The notes beneath the pieces were generated by a model. It had not been told where the DNA came from and did not search any database. It saw only the letters and a program-made list of their open reading frames with translations. The position numbers and the translations under genes were made by a program. A DNA stretch of 64,000 nucleotides from Streptacidiphilus rugosus AM-16 (GTDB lineage: Bacteria; Actinomycetota; Actinomycetes; Streptomycetales; Streptomycetaceae), in NCBI RefSeq assembly GCF_000744655.1, contig NZ_JQMJ01000004.1, positions 310,001 to 374,000 of the forward strand, written 5' to 3'. Below, in pieces: positions 48,285 through 55,766 of the stretch (the first letter of the stretch is position 1; every line of letters starts with the position of its first letter).

Positions 48285-49546
48285 GCGCCCTCCGCGCGGG
48301 TGAGCAGGATCTGCCGGACGTCCAGGTAGCCGGAGCGGAACCCGGCCTCGGAGTAGGCGAGGTAGAGGGTCCACATGCGGCGGAACGCCTCGTCGAAGCC
48401 GAGCTCGGCGACCTCGTCCGCGTGCGCGGTGAACCGCTCGCGCCACAGCCGCAGGGTCTCCGCGTAGTGCTGCCCGAACCCGTTGCCGCCGCTCACCCGC
48501 AGCCGGGTGTGCGCGCGGGTGGCCTCCTCGATGGCCTCGTTGGAGGGCAGCATCCCGCCGGGGAAGATGTACTTGTGGATCCAGGTGTAGGTGCGGCGGG
48601 TGGCCAGCAGCCGGTCGTGCGGCATGGTGATGGCCTGGAGGGCGACCCGGCCGCGCGGGGCGAGCACGGAGTCGAGCGTGCGGAAGTAGGTGGGCCAGTA
48701 CTCGACGCCCACGGCCTCGATCATCTCCACGCTCACCACGGCGTCGAAGCGGCCGTCGCGCAGCGGCTCCAGCCGCCGGTAGTCCTGGAGCCGGATCTCG
48801 ACCGCGTCCGCGACCCCGGCGGCGCGCACCCGGTCGAGCGCGAGGTCGTGCTGCTCCTGGGAGAGCGTCAGCGACAGGACGGTCGCGCCGCGCCTGGCCG
48901 CGCGGATGCACAGCTCCCCCCAGCCGGTGCCGATCTCCAGCACCCGGCTGCCGGGGCCGACCCCGGCCAGGTCCAGCAACCGGTCGATCTTGGCATGCTG
49001 GGCCCGTTCCAAGTCCTCCCAGCGCGCAGGCAGTTCGGCGAAGACGGCGCTGGAGTAGGTGAGCGAGTCGTCCAGGAAGAGCCGGAACAGCTCGTTGGAC
49101 AGGTCGTAGTGGGCACGGATGTTGGTGCGCGAGGCCGCCTCGCTGTTGGCGCCGTGCGGCTGCCGTGACTCCCACAGCCGCCGCAGCCGCTGGAGCGAGG
49201 GCGGCACCAGCGTGGTGAGCTGCTCGGCCATCACGGTCAGCGCGCCGGGCAGGTCGGGCGCGTCCCACTCGCCCGCCTGGTAGGACTCGCCGAAGCCGAT
49301 CAGACCGTCCTCGGCCAGCCGGGCCGTGAACGCCTCGGGGTCGTGCACCTGCAGCAGCGGGCCTCCTCGTCCCAGGATCCGCTCGCCCATCAGGACGCGC
49401 AGCGGAAGCCGGCTCAGTGCGCGGGTGATGACCGCGCGGGCCACGGCCGTGCGCAGCGGTGAACTCTCGGGGACGCGGACGACGTCGGCCCAGCGTTGCG
49501 GGTCGATCCGGTCCCGCAGGAGCGGCTGGGTCTGCTGCAGGGTCAC
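48281..49546 (-). CDS. UfaA1-like fatty-acyl methyltransferase (CFA synthase superfamily, first copy)
   Basis: A 421-residue member of the CFA family but of the UfaA1 type. SAM motif I is VLEIGTGWGELC (202-213) with Thr instead of Cys. The catalytic positions of cyclopropane synthases are changed: YSC is YSS (Ser166), EHVG is EAVG (277-280) and the His266 equivalent is Gln304 (ALQAIT). The PHDRLLATRRTYTWIHKYIFPGG region (309-331) is conserved. Rv0447c (UfaA1) of M. tuberculosis, from the same gene block, is reported to methylate oleoyl chains toward tuberculostearic acid, so a methyl or methylene branch rather than a ring is expected. GTG start overlaps the preceding stop (49543-49546). Confidence 0.9.
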   Translation of the reverse strand: MTLQQTQPLLRDRIDPQRWADVVRVPESSPLRTAVARAVITRALSRLPLRVLMGERILGRGGPLLQVHDPEAFTARLAEDGLIGFGESYQAGEWDAPDLPGALTVMAEQLTTLVPPSLQRLRRLWESRQPHGANSEAASRTNIRAHYDLSNELFRLFLDDSLTYSSAVFAELPARWEDLERAQHAKIDRLLDLAGVGPGSRVLEIGTGWGELCIRAARRGATVLSLTLSQEQHDLALDRVRAAGVADAVEIRLQDYRRLEPLRDGRFDAVVSVEMIEAVGVEYWPTYFRTLDSVLAPRGRVALQAITMPHDRLLATRRTYTWIHKYIFPGGMLPSNEAIEEATRAHTRLRVSGGNGFGQHYAETLRLWRERFTAHADEVAELGFDEAFRRMWTLYLAYSEAGFRSGYLDVRQILLTRAEGA

Positions 49547-50355
49547 TTCATGCCCTCCTGGGGCTGGTGGCGGTTACGCGGGACGACGGGCAGTCCGCGC
49601 AGGTAGAGGCGGATGCCGTGGAAGCGGATGGCGAGGGTCGCGGCCAGCGGCGCGAGCGGGTGGCGCAGCGCGGCGGCGGCCAGGGCCGGGAGGGTGCAGG
49701 GGCGTCCGACGCCCTTCACGGTGGCGGTGAAGGCCCGTGCGGCGTCCAGGTCCAGATGCACGGTCAGGTCGAGGCGCTCGCCCGGAGTGGGCAGCCGCAT
49801 CCGGTAGCGGCCGGCGACCGGGAGGAACGGGGAGACGTAGAAGGCCTTGTCCGCGGCAGCGTCGCGGGCGGCCTCCGGGCCGAGCAGGTAGGCGTGGCGG
49901 CCGCCGTAGGTGTTGTGGACCTCGGCGACGACCTGGCGCAGCGCGCCGTCCTCGTCGTGGCACCAGTAGACGCTGAGCGGGTTGAAGACGTAGCCGAACA
50001 CGCGGGCCTGGGCCAGCATCAGCACCCGTCCGCGCGCGGGCGCGGCCCCCTGCCCGGCGAGGAAGCGGTCCAGACCGGCGCGGATGGTGGGCCCGGCCCC
50101 GTCGAAGTGGTCGCGGCCGCGGAAGCCGGCCAGCGGGCGGAGCGGGCGCGGCAGGACGGGGAGGGCGTCGAGGTCGACGAGCCAGTAGTAGGTGCGGTGG
50201 TCCAGCGCGTAACGCTGCCGTGCGGTCCTGACGTGCCGGACCCGGCTGTCGTAGAGCATCGCGCCGACCGGCGGGGTCGCGCCGGACGCGGTGCCGGCGG
50301 CCCCGGCCGCGGGCCGCGCCGTTCCCTGCTCGGGACCGTGCGCCGTCATGTTCAC
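49543..50355 (-). CDS. DUF1365 family protein
   Basis: A 270-residue protein of unknown activity. RQRYALDHRTYYWLVDLDALP, FNPLSVYWCHDEDGALRQVVAEVHNTYGGRHAYLL (by position, about 120-155) and KAFYVSPFLPVAGRYRMRL are the DUF1365 hallmark. Counterpart of Rv0448c; the family is regularly found with FAD oxidoreductase and CFA-type genes and in singlet-oxygen response loci of Rhodobacter. It may bind or process a modified acyl chain. GTG start overlaps the stop of the FAD gene (GTGA, 50352-50355); an internal ATG two codons later is possible. Confidence 0.88.
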   Translation of the reverse strand: MNMTAHGPEQGTARPAAGAAGTASGATPPVGAMLYDSRVRHVRTARQRYALDHRTYYWLVDLDALPVLPRPLRPLAGFRGRDHFDGAGPTIRAGLDRFLAGQGAAPARGRVLMLAQARVFGYVFNPLSVYWCHDEDGALRQVVAEVHNTYGGRHAYLLGPEAARDAAADKAFYVSPFLPVAGRYRMRLPTPGERLDLTVHLDLDAARAFTATVKGVGRPCTLPALAAAALRHPLAPLAATLAIRFHGIRLYLRGLPVVPRNRHQPQEGMK

Positions 50356-51623
50356 CAGTCGACCCCCAGAGCCGCGGCCGCCGCCACTCCGGAGCGGCAG
50401 CCGTCCTCGTGGAAGCCCCAGCCGTGCCAGGCGCCGGCGAAGGCGCAGACGGGGCTGTTCAGCTCGGGCAGCCGGGCCTGGGCCGCGACGGACCCTGTGG
50501 TGTAGACGGGATGCTCGTACTCCATGCGGTCCAGCACCGTCGCCGGGTCGACGAGCGCGCCGCCGTTGAGCGTGACCAGGAACCGGTCGGGGGTGTCCAG
50601 GCGTTGCAGGCGGTTCATGTCGTAGCTGACCTGGACCGCTCCGGACTCCGCGTCGCAGGCGGGCAGCAGGTGGTTCCAGGACGCCTGCGCGGCGCGGCGG
50701 CGCGGCAGCACCGAGGCGTCCCCGTGCAGCTGGGCGGGGTTGCGCGAGTAGCGGAAGGCGCCGAGCACCTCGCGCTCGGCGCTCGTCGGTGCGTCCAGGA
50801 CGGCGAGCGTCCGGTGCGGATGGAGCGCCAGCACCACGGCCCGGTACGCGCGGACCTCCCCGCTCGCGTCCTCGACCTGCGCGGCGGCGGCCTCCCGCAC
50901 GACCCGGGTCACCGGTGTGCCGGTGCGGACCTGGTGCAGCTGCTTGGCGACCCGGCGCACGTACTCCTGCGACCCGCCGGTGACGGTGCGCCAGGTGGGC
51001 GAGCCGGTGACGGACAGCATGCCGTGGTGCTGCAGGAAGCGGAACAGGTACCTGGCCGGGTAGCCGAGGGCGACGTCGGCCGGGCAGGACCACACCGCGG
51101 AGACCACCGGGGTGAGGAAGTGCGCCACGAAGTAGGGCGAGAAGCCGTGCCGGCGGGCGAACGCGCCGACCGTGTCCGCCGGTCCGCCGGGCTGCTCGGG
51201 GGCCGCCAGGAGGGCGCGGGCGCTGCGGTGGAAGCGCGGCACCTCCGCGAGCATGCGCAGGTACCTGGGGTCGGCGGCGCGGCGCGGCTGCGCGAACAGG
51301 CCGCGCGGCCCGCGCGCGCCCGCGTACTCGAGTCCGCAGCCCTCGCAGCGCACGGACATGCTCATCTCCGACTCCTGCGTGCCGACGCCGAGCTCGGAGA
51401 AGAGCCGGAGCAGGTTCGGATAGGTGCGCCGGTTGTGCACGATGAAGCCGGTGTCCACGCGCTGCAGCACTCCGTGCGCGTCGACCCGGTCATGGGTGTG
51501 CGCGTGCCCGCCGAGCCGGTCGTCGGCCTCGTACAGCGTCACGTCGAACCGCCGCTGCAACACGTGCGCCGCAGTCAGCCCGGCCACCCCGCTGCCGACC
51601 ACCGCGACCCGCTCCCGCTCCAT
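50352..51623 (-). CDS. FAD-dependent NAD(P)/amine-oxidase-type oxidoreductase
   Basis: A 423-residue flavoprotein. The FAD-binding fold is RVAVVGSGVAGLTAAHVLQRRFDVTLYEADDRLGGH (residues about 5-40), with RRTYPNLLRLFSELGV and a C-terminal CAFAGAWHGWGFHEDGCRSGVAAA that closes the flavin site. Cys pairs at RCEGCGLEY may bind metal. Counterpart of Rv0449c and first gene of the operon. It could oxidise or desaturate the acyl chain or the methylene intermediate. The ATG at 51623 has GGAGAG 5-10 nt upstream; a GTG immediately before it is possible. Upstream lies a SigK-like promoter (51665-51691) giving a 35-nt leader. Confidence 0.9.
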   Translation of the reverse strand: MERERVAVVGSGVAGLTAAHVLQRRFDVTLYEADDRLGGHAHTHDRVDAHGVLQRVDTGFIVHNRRTYPNLLRLFSELGVGTQESEMSMSVRCEGCGLEYAGARGPRGLFAQPRRAADPRYLRMLAEVPRFHRSARALLAAPEQPGGPADTVGAFARRHGFSPYFVAHFLTPVVSAVWSCPADVALGYPARYLFRFLQHHGMLSVTGSPTWRTVTGGSQEYVRRVAKQLHQVRTGTPVTRVVREAAAAQVEDASGEVRAYRAVVLALHPHRTLAVLDAPTSAEREVLGAFRYSRNPAQLHGDASVLPRRRAAQASWNHLLPACDAESGAVQVSYDMNRLQRLDTPDRFLVTLNGGALVDPATVLDRMEYEHPVYTTGSVAAQARLPELNSPVCAFAGAWHGWGFHEDGCRSGVAAAAALGVDW

Positions 51624-51664
51624 CACGACTCTCCCCGCGCGCCGTCCGAACCCTCTCGTGGGGT

Positions 51665-51691
51665 ATTCGGGGCAGCGGCGCGCACGGATGG
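51665..51691 (-). promoter_or_regulatory. ECF-type promoter resembling the mycobacterial SigK consensus
   Basis: On the minus strand CCATCC (51691-51686) and CCGAAT (51670-51665) are 15 bp apart. These hexamers match what I recall as the SigK promoter of M. tuberculosis, which drives the homologous Rv0449c block and mpt genes. Predicted start near 51657, 35 nt before the ATG of the FAD oxidoreductase. Confidence 0.55.
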
Positions 51692-51703
51692 GTGCGGAAC
51701 GCC

Positions 51704-51737
51704 GACGGCTCCCCGCCGGGTTCGGCGGGGAGCCGTC
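51704..51737 (-). terminator. Terminator hairpin after the COG4705-like gene
   Basis: A perfect 15-bp stem (51704-51718 with 51723-51737, core GACGGCTCCCCGCCG) and GGTT loop lies 30 nt beyond the stop of the gene at 51768-52547 on the minus strand. It insulates that gene from the SigK-like promoter of the lipid operon. Confidence 0.75.
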
Positions 51738-51767
51738 AGTCGATCGTGGGCCGGGTGTGGCGGCTGC

Positions 51768-52547
51768 TCAGGCGACGTCCTTGCGGGTCACGCCCAGGTA
51801 GCCGACGAGTGCGGCGATGACCGCGGCCAGGACGAGGCTGACCCAGCCGGTCCCCCAGTCCAGACCGCCGCGCTGCTGCGAGACGCCCATCCAGTCCGCG
51901 AAGGAGGCCCCCAGCGGGCGGGTCACCACGTAGGCGAACCAGAACGCGAAGATCGGGTTCAGGCCGGCCTTCCAGTGCCCCAGCGTCGGGATCGCGATCA
52001 GCCCGGCGAAGAGCAGGCCGGAGGAGAAGTAGCCCAGGTGCAGCGTGGTCGCCGTCATGTCGCCGGTGGCGGTGCCGAGGGCGAAGGTGGTGAGCACGGT
52101 GGCCCAGTAGAAGAGCTCGCGCCGGCGGGTGGTGATGCTGTGGATCGAGAGGGTCTTCTCCGTGGCGTACCAGAGCCCGAAGATCGCCGCGAGCACGAGG
52201 GCGAAGAAGGACGCCGACACCACGTAGGCGATCCCGAACTGGACGTGCAGCACGTCCGCCGCCATGGTGCCGAAGACGCTGACCATCACGACCGCGGTCC
52301 AGTAGATCGCGGCCGAGTACCGCTTCACCCCCAGCTGGACGGCCAGCGAGAGCACCAGCACGAGGCCGGCCGCCGCGACGGTCAGCTGCGGGTCGAACCG
52401 CTTCACCAGGAAGTCGGAGGTGGTCTCGCCCATGCCGGTGGTGAGCACCTTGATGATCCAGAAGAGCGCGGTGACTTCCGGAACCTTGCTCAGCGCCTGG
52501 CGGGCCTGGGCGCCGGGACGCGACTGCAGCAGTTGATCTCTCGCCAT
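51768..52547 (-). CDS. COG4705-like polytopic membrane protein
   Basis: A 259-residue protein with eight probable membrane helices. Two internally similar halves carry KVLTTGMGETTSDFLVKRF and ATGDMTATTLHLGYFSSGLLFA, and RPLGASFADWMGV; the TG.GE..SD/TGD..T pattern is that of the uncharacterised COG4705 family. Function unknown; these proteins may be transporters of a small molecule. The ATG at 52547 was preferred to the GTG at 52565 because AAGG lies 10 nt upstream. It lies between the lipid operon and a Gfo/Idh/MocA gene, flanked by hairpins on both sides, so it is a single transcription unit. Confidence 0.75.
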   Translation of the reverse strand: MARDQLLQSRPGAQARQALSKVPEVTALFWIIKVLTTGMGETTSDFLVKRFDPQLTVAAAGLVLVLSLAVQLGVKRYSAAIYWTAVVMVSVFGTMAADVLHVQFGIAYVVSASFFALVLAAIFGLWYATEKTLSIHSITTRRRELFYWATVLTTFALGTATGDMTATTLHLGYFSSGLLFAGLIAIPTLGHWKAGLNPIFAFWFAYVVTRPLGASFADWMGVSQQRGGLDWGTGWVSLVLAAVIAALVGYLGVTRKDVA

Positions 52548-52569
52548 GGAGGGAGAGCCTTCCACACGA

Positions 52570-52601
52570 ACGCGTGCCGCCCGCGCGCGGGCGGCACGCG
52601 T
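52570..52601. terminator. Perfect 32-bp palindrome, terminator-like
   Basis: The 16-bp half ACGCGTGCCGCCCGCG (52570-52585) is followed by its exact reverse complement with no loop. A TTTT tract follows on the plus side (52609-52612). It lies in the 140-bp gap between the Gfo/Idh/MocA gene stop (52688) and the COG4705-like gene start (52547), both minus strand. Confidence 0.65.
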
Positions 52602-52687
52602 GGGGAGATTTTCACCAACTTATGGAATGGGTCATTCCGCCCACGTGCGCCGGAAGGGCGTCAAACCCGACGGCGCAACGTCCCGCG

Positions 52688-53617
52688 TCAGCCCTCGATC
52701 CGGCGCACGATCTCCTCGCACACCTCGTGCGTACGCAGCGCGTCCCGCGCGTCGAGGACCTTGCCCGCCCGAACGGCGTCGAGGAAGGCGAGCACGACCT
52801 GCTCGATCCCGCGCTGCCGCGCGACCGGCACCCAGTCCCCGCGCCTGGTGAGCGTCTGACCGCCGTCGTGGTCGACCACGTCCGCCAGGTTGACGACCAC
52901 CCGCTTGGCGTCGCCCCCGGAGACCTCCAGCACCTCCTCGGTCGAGCCGCTCAGCCGGTTCATGATCCCGAGCGCGGTGAACCCGTCCCCGCCCAGGGTC
53001 AGCACCACGTGCTCCACCAGCCCGTCGCCGTTGCGACGGCAGCGCACGTCCAGGTGCTCGATCTCGCCGGGAACCAGGAACCGCAGCGTGTCGACCACGT
53101 GCACGAAGTCGTCGTAGACCAGCGTCCGCGCCGCCTCGGCCAGCCCCACCCGGTTCTTCTGCAGCACGATCAGATCCCGAGGCGCCTGCCCGGCGCGCAC
53201 GTACCCGGGCGCGTGCCTCCGGTTGAACCCCACCATCAGCGAGCGCCCTCGTCGCTCCGCCAGCTCCACCAGCCGACGCGCGCCCTCCAGCGTGTAGTCG
53301 AGCGGCTTGTCGACGTACACGTCCACGTCCGCCTGGAGCAGCCGCTCGACGATGGGCACGTGCTGGTCCGTCGCGGCGTGCACGAACGCCGCCCGGATCC
53401 CGCTCCCGATCAGCTCCCCCAGATCCGTGAACCGCGCCCCGGCACCGACCCGGTGCGCGTCCCCCAACCGGTCCAGCTTCGCCCGGTCCCGCGTCATCAA
53501 CCGCAGATCCAGCCCCGGCAGCGCCCCGAGCACCGGCAGGTACGCCTTCTGCGCGATGTCCCCCAGACCCACCACTCCCACCGGAAGCAGGTCGTCGGCC
53601 GCCAGGGAATCAGGCAT
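52688..53617 (-). CDS. Gfo/Idh/MocA family oxidoreductase
   Basis: A 309-residue NAD(P)-dependent dehydrogenase. The Rossmann loop is VGVVGLGDIAQKAYLPVLGAL; VDVYVDKPLDYTLEGARRLVE contains the catalytic Lys of the EKP-type motif (here DKP), and VGFNRRHAPGY and DDFVHVVDTLRFL follow, the latter with the HxxD-type pair. Substrates of the family are sugars, inositols or related polyols; none can be named. GGAG 6 nt upstream fixes the ATG at 53617. It is divergent from a small unknown gene by 46 bp and is followed by a hairpin, so it is transcribed alone. Confidence 0.88.
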   Translation of the reverse strand: MPDSLAADDLLPVGVVGLGDIAQKAYLPVLGALPGLDLRLMTRDRAKLDRLGDAHRVGAGARFTDLGELIGSGIRAAFVHAATDQHVPIVERLLQADVDVYVDKPLDYTLEGARRLVELAERRGRSLMVGFNRRHAPGYVRAGQAPRDLIVLQKNRVGLAEAARTLVYDDFVHVVDTLRFLVPGEIEHLDVRCRRNGDGLVEHVVLTLGGDGFTALGIMNRLSGSTEEVLEVSGGDAKRVVVNLADVVDHDGGQTLTRRGDWVPVARQRGIEQVVLAFLDAVRAGKVLDARDALRTHEVCEEIVRRIEG

Positions 53618-53663
53618 GAGCGCTCCAATCGCACGGATCATCGGAAGGATCTGACGGCCTAGC

Positions 53664-54056
53664 ATGCCACCCATGTACGCATGGGAACGGTTCCGGTCCA
53701 TGGTCCTGGCGACGGCCTGGGACGACATCGAGTTCGCCCGCCCCCGGGTCGGGCCCGAGCACGTCGAGGCGCTGGTGGGGTTCTACTGGACGCTGGAGGA
53801 GTGGCCGCAGCGCATCGCGCTGGTGCAGCTGGTGCAGGACAGGAAGGAACCGGCTCTCAAGCCGGTCATGCTCGACGTGCTGCGGGCGCCGCTCACGTCG
53901 GACCGGGAGAACGTGGAGCTGACCATGGCCGCCGCGTTGCGCATCATCGACGACCGCTACGACACGTTCATGAGGTTCTACGAGGACCGGGAGGCCCTGC
54001 ACGCGGCGGTGCGCGAGGCGCGCGAGGCCCACGGCTCTCCCGCCGAGGAAAGGTGA
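53664..54056 (+). CDS. Hypothetical protein (HEAT-like, about 130 aa)
   Basis: I do not recognise a named family. The protein is helical and Trp/Arg/Glu-rich: MYAWERFRSMVLATAWDDIEFARPRVG, then FYWTLEEWPQRIALVQLVQDRKEPALKPVMLDVLRAP and DDRYDTFMRFYEDREAL (by position). The W..R...VQLVQD pattern resembles a single HEAT/armadillo-like repeat unit seen in other Streptomyces hypotheticals. Two ATGs (53664, 53673) are possible; GGAAGGA lies 13 nt before the first. It is divergent from the Gfo/Idh/MocA gene and precedes a membrane-anchored protein gene. No signal sequence. Confidence 0.65.
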   Translation: MPPMYAWERFRSMVLATAWDDIEFARPRVGPEHVEALVGFYWTLEEWPQRIALVQLVQDRKEPALKPVMLDVLRAPLTSDRENVELTMAAALRIIDDRYDTFMRFYEDREALHAAVREAREAHGSPAEER

Positions 54057-54114
54057 TCCACTTGTGACCGGCCGGGGGTCGGCCCGCGGGCTGCGATCAC
54101 TACGGTAGGGCGTT

Positions 54115-54846
54115 GTGCGAGACGACCACCCCACCTCCGACCAGGACCGACTGCCCACGCGGGTCTGGCCGCGCAACCTCGCGCTGGCGCTCGGGGCCGC
54201 CGCGGTGACGTTCGTGGGGCTCAGGACTCTGGAGCCCGCCGCGGACACGTCCGGCACGACGGCCGACCGGCCCGCCCAGGCGGTCGTCACCCCGAAGGCC
54301 TCGGCGTCTGCCTCCGCGTCCGCGCCGGGCGTCTCGACCCGGCCGCAGGTGCCGCTGCGTCAGGCGTTTCCCGCCCAGGTGAAGGCGGGTGGCGCCGTCT
54401 ACACGAAGGTGGGCGCGGCCACCTTGTCCTCGTGCACCCTGGCGGACTCGGTCGGTCCCCGGCTCATCGCGATGATCAACACGAGCCACGGCTGTGTGGG
54501 CGAGCAGGTCGCGCTGTACAAGGACAAGCAGGACGACCAGTTCAACCTGGCGGTCTTCACCATGAAGGACCCCGAGGACACGCTCCGGATGGTCAACGAA
54601 CTCAGCATGGCCTTCCAGGACTTCGAGGTCGGCGCCCAGGCGCCGCCGCCGTCCTCCGGGCTGCGCACCCTGCCGCCGGACAGCACCATGGTCCAGGCGT
54701 TCACCGGCTCCGGGCGGGCGATGGTCGTCGGGCTCGGCCAGTGGTCGGACGGCCGTGCCGCCGACCTCCAGGGGCTGGAGGACCGGCTCCAACCCCTGCA
54801 GGACGCCGTGGGCAGGACCGTCTTCGCCTACGAATCCCACCGCTGA
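54115..54846 (+). CDS. Membrane-anchored hypothetical protein
   Basis: A 243-residue protein. After a hydrophilic N-terminus with RVWPRN, one hydrophobic helix (NLALALGAAAVTFVGL, about 22-40) anchors it, followed by a Ser/Ala/Thr/Pro-rich linker and a globular extracytoplasmic domain with two Cys (LSSCTLADSVG and TSHGCVGEQ). Repeated GQWSDGRAADLQGLEDRLQPLQ near the end. The fold is unknown; Streptomyces has many such proteins. GTG start with TACGGT (54103-54108) just upstream suggests a leaderless mRNA. It lies 22 bp upstream of the ATP-grasp gene and the two may form an operon. Confidence 0.7.
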   Translation: MRDDHPTSDQDRLPTRVWPRNLALALGAAAVTFVGLRTLEPAADTSGTTADRPAQAVVTPKASASASASAPGVSTRPQVPLRQAFPAQVKAGGAVYTKVGAATLSSCTLADSVGPRLIAMINTSHGCVGEQVALYKDKQDDQFNLAVFTMKDPEDTLRMVNELSMAFQDFEVGAQAPPPSSGLRTLPPDSTMVQAFTGSGRAMVVGLGQWSDGRAADLQGLEDRLQPLQDAVGRTVFAYESHR

Positions 54847-54868
54847 GCCCGATCGAGAGGCCTCTCCC

Positions 54869-55732
54869 ATGCCGGCCCGCCCCCGCATCCTGTTCGTGAC
54901 GGACCTCGCCTACCAGGCGCGGGGCCGCCGCTACTGCGACGAGGACATCTTCCTGACCTCCCGGCTGCGGGACGACTTCGACATCGCCCTGTGCCACCCG
55001 CTGGACGCCGTCGCGCTCATGGACGCCTTCTCGGCGGTGGTCGTCCGCAACAGCGGGCCGGTGCTGCACTACCAGGCCGGGTACGAGGCGTTCCGGGCGC
55101 AGGCGGTCGCGCGCGGGACGCGGGTCTACAACCCGCTCACCGGGCGCGGCGACATGGCCGGCAAGCAGTACCTGTTGGACCTGACCGCCGCCGGGTACCC
55201 GGTCATCCCCACCGTCGACCGGCCGCAGGACCTGTACGGGCTGCCCGAGGCCGAGGCGTACGTGGTCAAGCCGAAGGTCGGCGCCGACTCCATCGGGCTC
55301 CACGTCGTCACGCCCGAGCAGCTGGACGGTCTTCCCTTCGGCGACGTCCTGGTCCAGCCGCGGATCGACTTCCGCCACGAGGTGTCGTTCTACTTCGTCG
55401 ACGACACCTGCCGGTACGCCCTGTACGCGCCCGACCCGGAGCGGCGTTGGGCCCTTGCGCCCTACGAGCCGACCGACGCCGACCTCGCCTTCGCCCGCCG
55501 CTTCGTCGACTGGAACACCCTCGACCACGGCGTCCAGCGGGTGGACGCCTGCCGCACCCAGGACGGCGGACTCCTGCTGGTCGAGCTGGAGGACCTCAAC
55601 CCCTACCTGTCGCTGGACCTGCTGACGGACCAGGCCCGCGACGCGTTCGTCACCGACCTGACCGCCTCCCTGCACCGCTTCCTCGACGCGCCGCCGGCCG
55701 ACGGCGCGCACCACGGGGCGGCCCGCGGTTGA
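54869..55732 (+). CDS. ATP-grasp domain protein
   Basis: A 287-residue enzyme of the ATP-grasp superfamily. An N-terminal pre-ATP-grasp Rossmann segment (RILFVTDLAYQARGRRY ... SAVVVRNSGP) leads to a lid and core: AYVVKPKVGADSIGLHVV carries the ATP-binding Lys, FRHEVSFYFVD and VELEDLNPYLS the metal ligands Glu and Asn. It would join a carboxylate and an amine or similar nucleophile via an acyl phosphate; the substrates are unknown. GAGAGG lies 8 nt before the ATG at 54869. The gene is coupled to the preceding anchored protein gene by a short gap. Homologues are widespread among actinomycetes. Confidence 0.8.
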   Translation: MPARPRILFVTDLAYQARGRRYCDEDIFLTSRLRDDFDIALCHPLDAVALMDAFSAVVVRNSGPVLHYQAGYEAFRAQAVARGTRVYNPLTGRGDMAGKQYLLDLTAAGYPVIPTVDRPQDLYGLPEAEAYVVKPKVGADSIGLHVVTPEQLDGLPFGDVLVQPRIDFRHEVSFYFVDDTCRYALYAPDPERRWALAPYEPTDADLAFARRFVDWNTLDHGVQRVDACRTQDGGLLLVELEDLNPYLSLDLLTDQARDAFVTDLTASLHRFLDAPPADGAHHGAARG

Positions 55733-55759
55733 GTACCCGACTGAGTACTGCCGCGTACT
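55732..55759 (+). promoter_or_regulatory. Repeated AGTAC motif upstream of the plsC-like gene
   Basis: AGTAC occurs at 55732-55736 and 55744-55748 (12-bp period), and the reverse complement GTACT at 55755-55759, giving AGTAC-N6-GTACT. TACTTC (55756-55761) would serve as -10, five bases before the ATG at 55767. This looks like an operator covering a leaderless promoter. Confidence 0.45.
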
Positions 55760-55766
55760 TCCACTC

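Noticed and set aside
51623..51767. The 51704-51737 hairpin as a riboswitch of the lipid operon
   Set aside because: It lies upstream of the SigK-like promoter and fits better as the terminator of the neighbouring gene on the same strand.
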